Assembly: GCA_023146675.1 (NCBI GenBank)
Contig: JAGLBQ010000177.1
Span: forward strand, 1-6,809
Source of the DNA: Cocleimonas sp.
Lineage (GTDB): Bacteria; Pseudomonadota; Gammaproteobacteria; Thiotrichales; Thiotrichaceae
Length of the DNA stretch: 6,809 bases
Direction of reading: 5' to 3'
Under the pieces are notes generated by a model that saw only the letters and a list, made by a program, of their open reading frames with translations, made no database searches and was not told the origin of the DNA. Shown here in pieces: positions 5,764-6,809 of this stretch. The position numbers and the translations under genes are program-made. Numbering within the stretch: the first letter of the stretch is position 1; each line of letters begins with the position of its first letter.

Positions 5764-6809
5764 TTAGGTTCGATTCAATACCGCTTTCAAAGCACTCTGA
5801 TCAAAATCACTGGTGACAATAGACTCACCATAAGACGTTATCAACACTAAGCTCAATACGCCGTCTTGGACTTTTTTATCAATAGACATCAAGTCTGCAA
5901 ATCGCTCAGGAGATATTTCTTGGGGTGGCTCTATCGGCAAATTAGCCTTGAGAAGAAGCTTTTTCACACGCTCCACATCATTCTGCTCAATCCAACCCAT
6001 TTTTTGCGATAGCTCTGCTGCCATTACCATACCAACCGCTATTGCTTCACCGTGCAACCATTCGCCATAGCCCATACCTGTTTCTATTGCATGTCCAAAG
6101 GTATGCCCCAAGTTTAATAAAGCGCGCTGCCCTGCTTCACGCTCATCGGCGGCGACAATTTCTGCTTTATGCTGACAAGAACGATAAATAGCAGTGCTTA
6201 ATGCGTCTTTATCACGCTGTAATAGCTTTTGCATATTATCATCCAGCCAATCAAGAAACTCTGGATCACGAATAAAGCCGTACTTAATAACCTCAGCAAG
6301 ACCTGCGCTAAGTTGTTTGTCATCTAAGGTATCGAGTGTGTCTATATCAACCAATACACATTGTGGTTGATGGAATGCTCCAATCATATTTTTACCCAAG
6401 GGGTGATTAACCCCTGTTTTCCCCCCCACTGACGAGTCAACCATCGCCAATAAAGTGGTAGGAACTTGAATAAAATGAATACCGCGCTGATAACAGGCGG
6501 CTGCAAACCCCGTCATATCGCCAACAACACCGCCACCAAGTGCTAACAATGTGCTTTTACGATCACAACGTGCGCTTAACATCTCGGTGAAAATCTGTTG
6601 CTCTACTTCCAATGTTTTATATTTTTCACCATCAGGCAAAATCACATCCGTATTTTTATAAGGCGCAGTCACTTGATGTAATGCCTCTAAATAAAGGGGT
6701 GCGATGGTTTCATTGGAAACGATAGCAGTAGTTTTTCCGTGTATATGAGACTGGATTAACTCTTCATGCTTTAATAAGCCTGAGCCAATATGAATTGGAT
6801 AACTACGAT
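5764..6809 (-). CDS. aroB: 3-dehydroquinate synthase (5' end cut by window edge)
   Basis: AroB converts DAHP to 3-dehydroquinate in the second step of the shikimate pathway, using NAD and a divalent metal in the cytoplasm. The frame is open to the right edge and 347 residues are visible. The first visible residues, RSYPIHIGSGLL, match enterobacterial AroB from about residue 11, so roughly ten codons are missing. An internal GTG at 6672 is only codon 46 of the visible part and is not the start. Visible motifs are DGEKYKT, the NAD-binding GGGVVGD (visible residues 91-97), then VDSSVGGKTGVNHPLGKNM. The metal ligands are E172 (AEVIKYG), H235 (NLGHTFGH) and H252 (WLHGEA), all present. The 78-bp gap to the convergent rbgA-like gene shows no clear terminator. 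In many gammaproteobacteria aroK lies directly upstream, but that is outside this window. Confidence 0.97.
   Translation of the reverse strand, partial: RSYPIHIGSGLLKHEELIQSHIHGKTTAIVSNETIAPLYLEALHQVTAPYKNTDVILPDGEKYKTLEVEQQIFTEMLSARCDRKSTLLALGGGVVGDMTGFAAACYQRGIHFIQVPTTLLAMVDSSVGGKTGVNHPLGKNMIGAFHQPQCVLVDIDTLDTLDDKQLSAGLAEVIKYGFIRDPEFLDWLDDNMQKLLQRDKDALSTAIYRSCQHKAEIVAADEREAGQRALLNLGHTFGHAIETGMGYGEWLHGEAIAVGMVMAAELSQKMGWIEQNDVERVKKLLLKANLPIEPPQEISPERFADLMSIDKKVQDGVLSLVLITSYGESIVTSDFDQSALKAVLNRT

Noticed and set aside
6418..6428. Run of seven C (G on the coding strand) followed by four A inside aroB, a possible slippage site
   Set aside because: It encodes the conserved VGGKTG motif in frame and the gene is intact on both sides, so there is no sign of a frameshift.
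6655..6672. GTG at 6672 as the aroB start
   Set aside because: The frame stays open to the right edge and the 45 upstream codons match the AroB N-terminus, so this is an internal codon.
1..6809. Search for CRISPR arrays, tRNA or rRNA genes, and toxin-antitoxin or defence genes
   Set aside because: The only direct repeats are the coding 126-bp array, and no cloverleaf, rRNA segment or defence-type domain was seen on either strand.

Overview
The window looks like ordinary chromosome from a moderately AT-rich gammaproteobacterium. The parC start and the aroB product read closely like their enterobacterial counterparts, the genes are densely packed, and a YlqF/RbgA-type GTPase is present, as in many gammaproteobacteria outside the enterics. 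The genus cannot be fixed from the sequence.

Layout from left to right: the 5' end of parC (minus strand, cut by the left edge); a DEAD-box RNA helicase of the RhlE-like type (minus); a 413-bp gap that contains a 248-bp MITE-like element with 20-bp terminal inverted repeats; a large acidic protein of about 800 residues with six 42-residue tandem repeats (minus); a short divergent promoter region; an rbgA/ylqF-like ribosome-assembly GTPase (plus); and aroB, convergent with it (minus), lacking only its first ten or so codons at the right edge.

The window does not form one pathway. The helicase and RbgA are both RNA/ribosome-assembly factors, ParC decatenates chromosomes, and AroB is the second step of the shikimate pathway. 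The helicase lies 118 bp upstream of parC on the same strand, so some read-through is possible. The large repeat protein has no assigned function. Its N-terminus reads like a degenerate receiver (CheY-like) fold, its centre is a perfectly phased 126-bp tandem repeat array, and its C-terminus ends in a winged-helix-like segment and a lysine-rich tail.

The two most notable items are the MITE-like element and the repeat protein. The element has 19/20 matching termini, a perfect 22-bp palindrome, a perfect 11-bp internal hairpin and a relict 42-codon reading frame with a zinc-ribbon start resembling IS1 InsA. I see no CRISPR array, tRNA, rRNA or complete insertion sequence.
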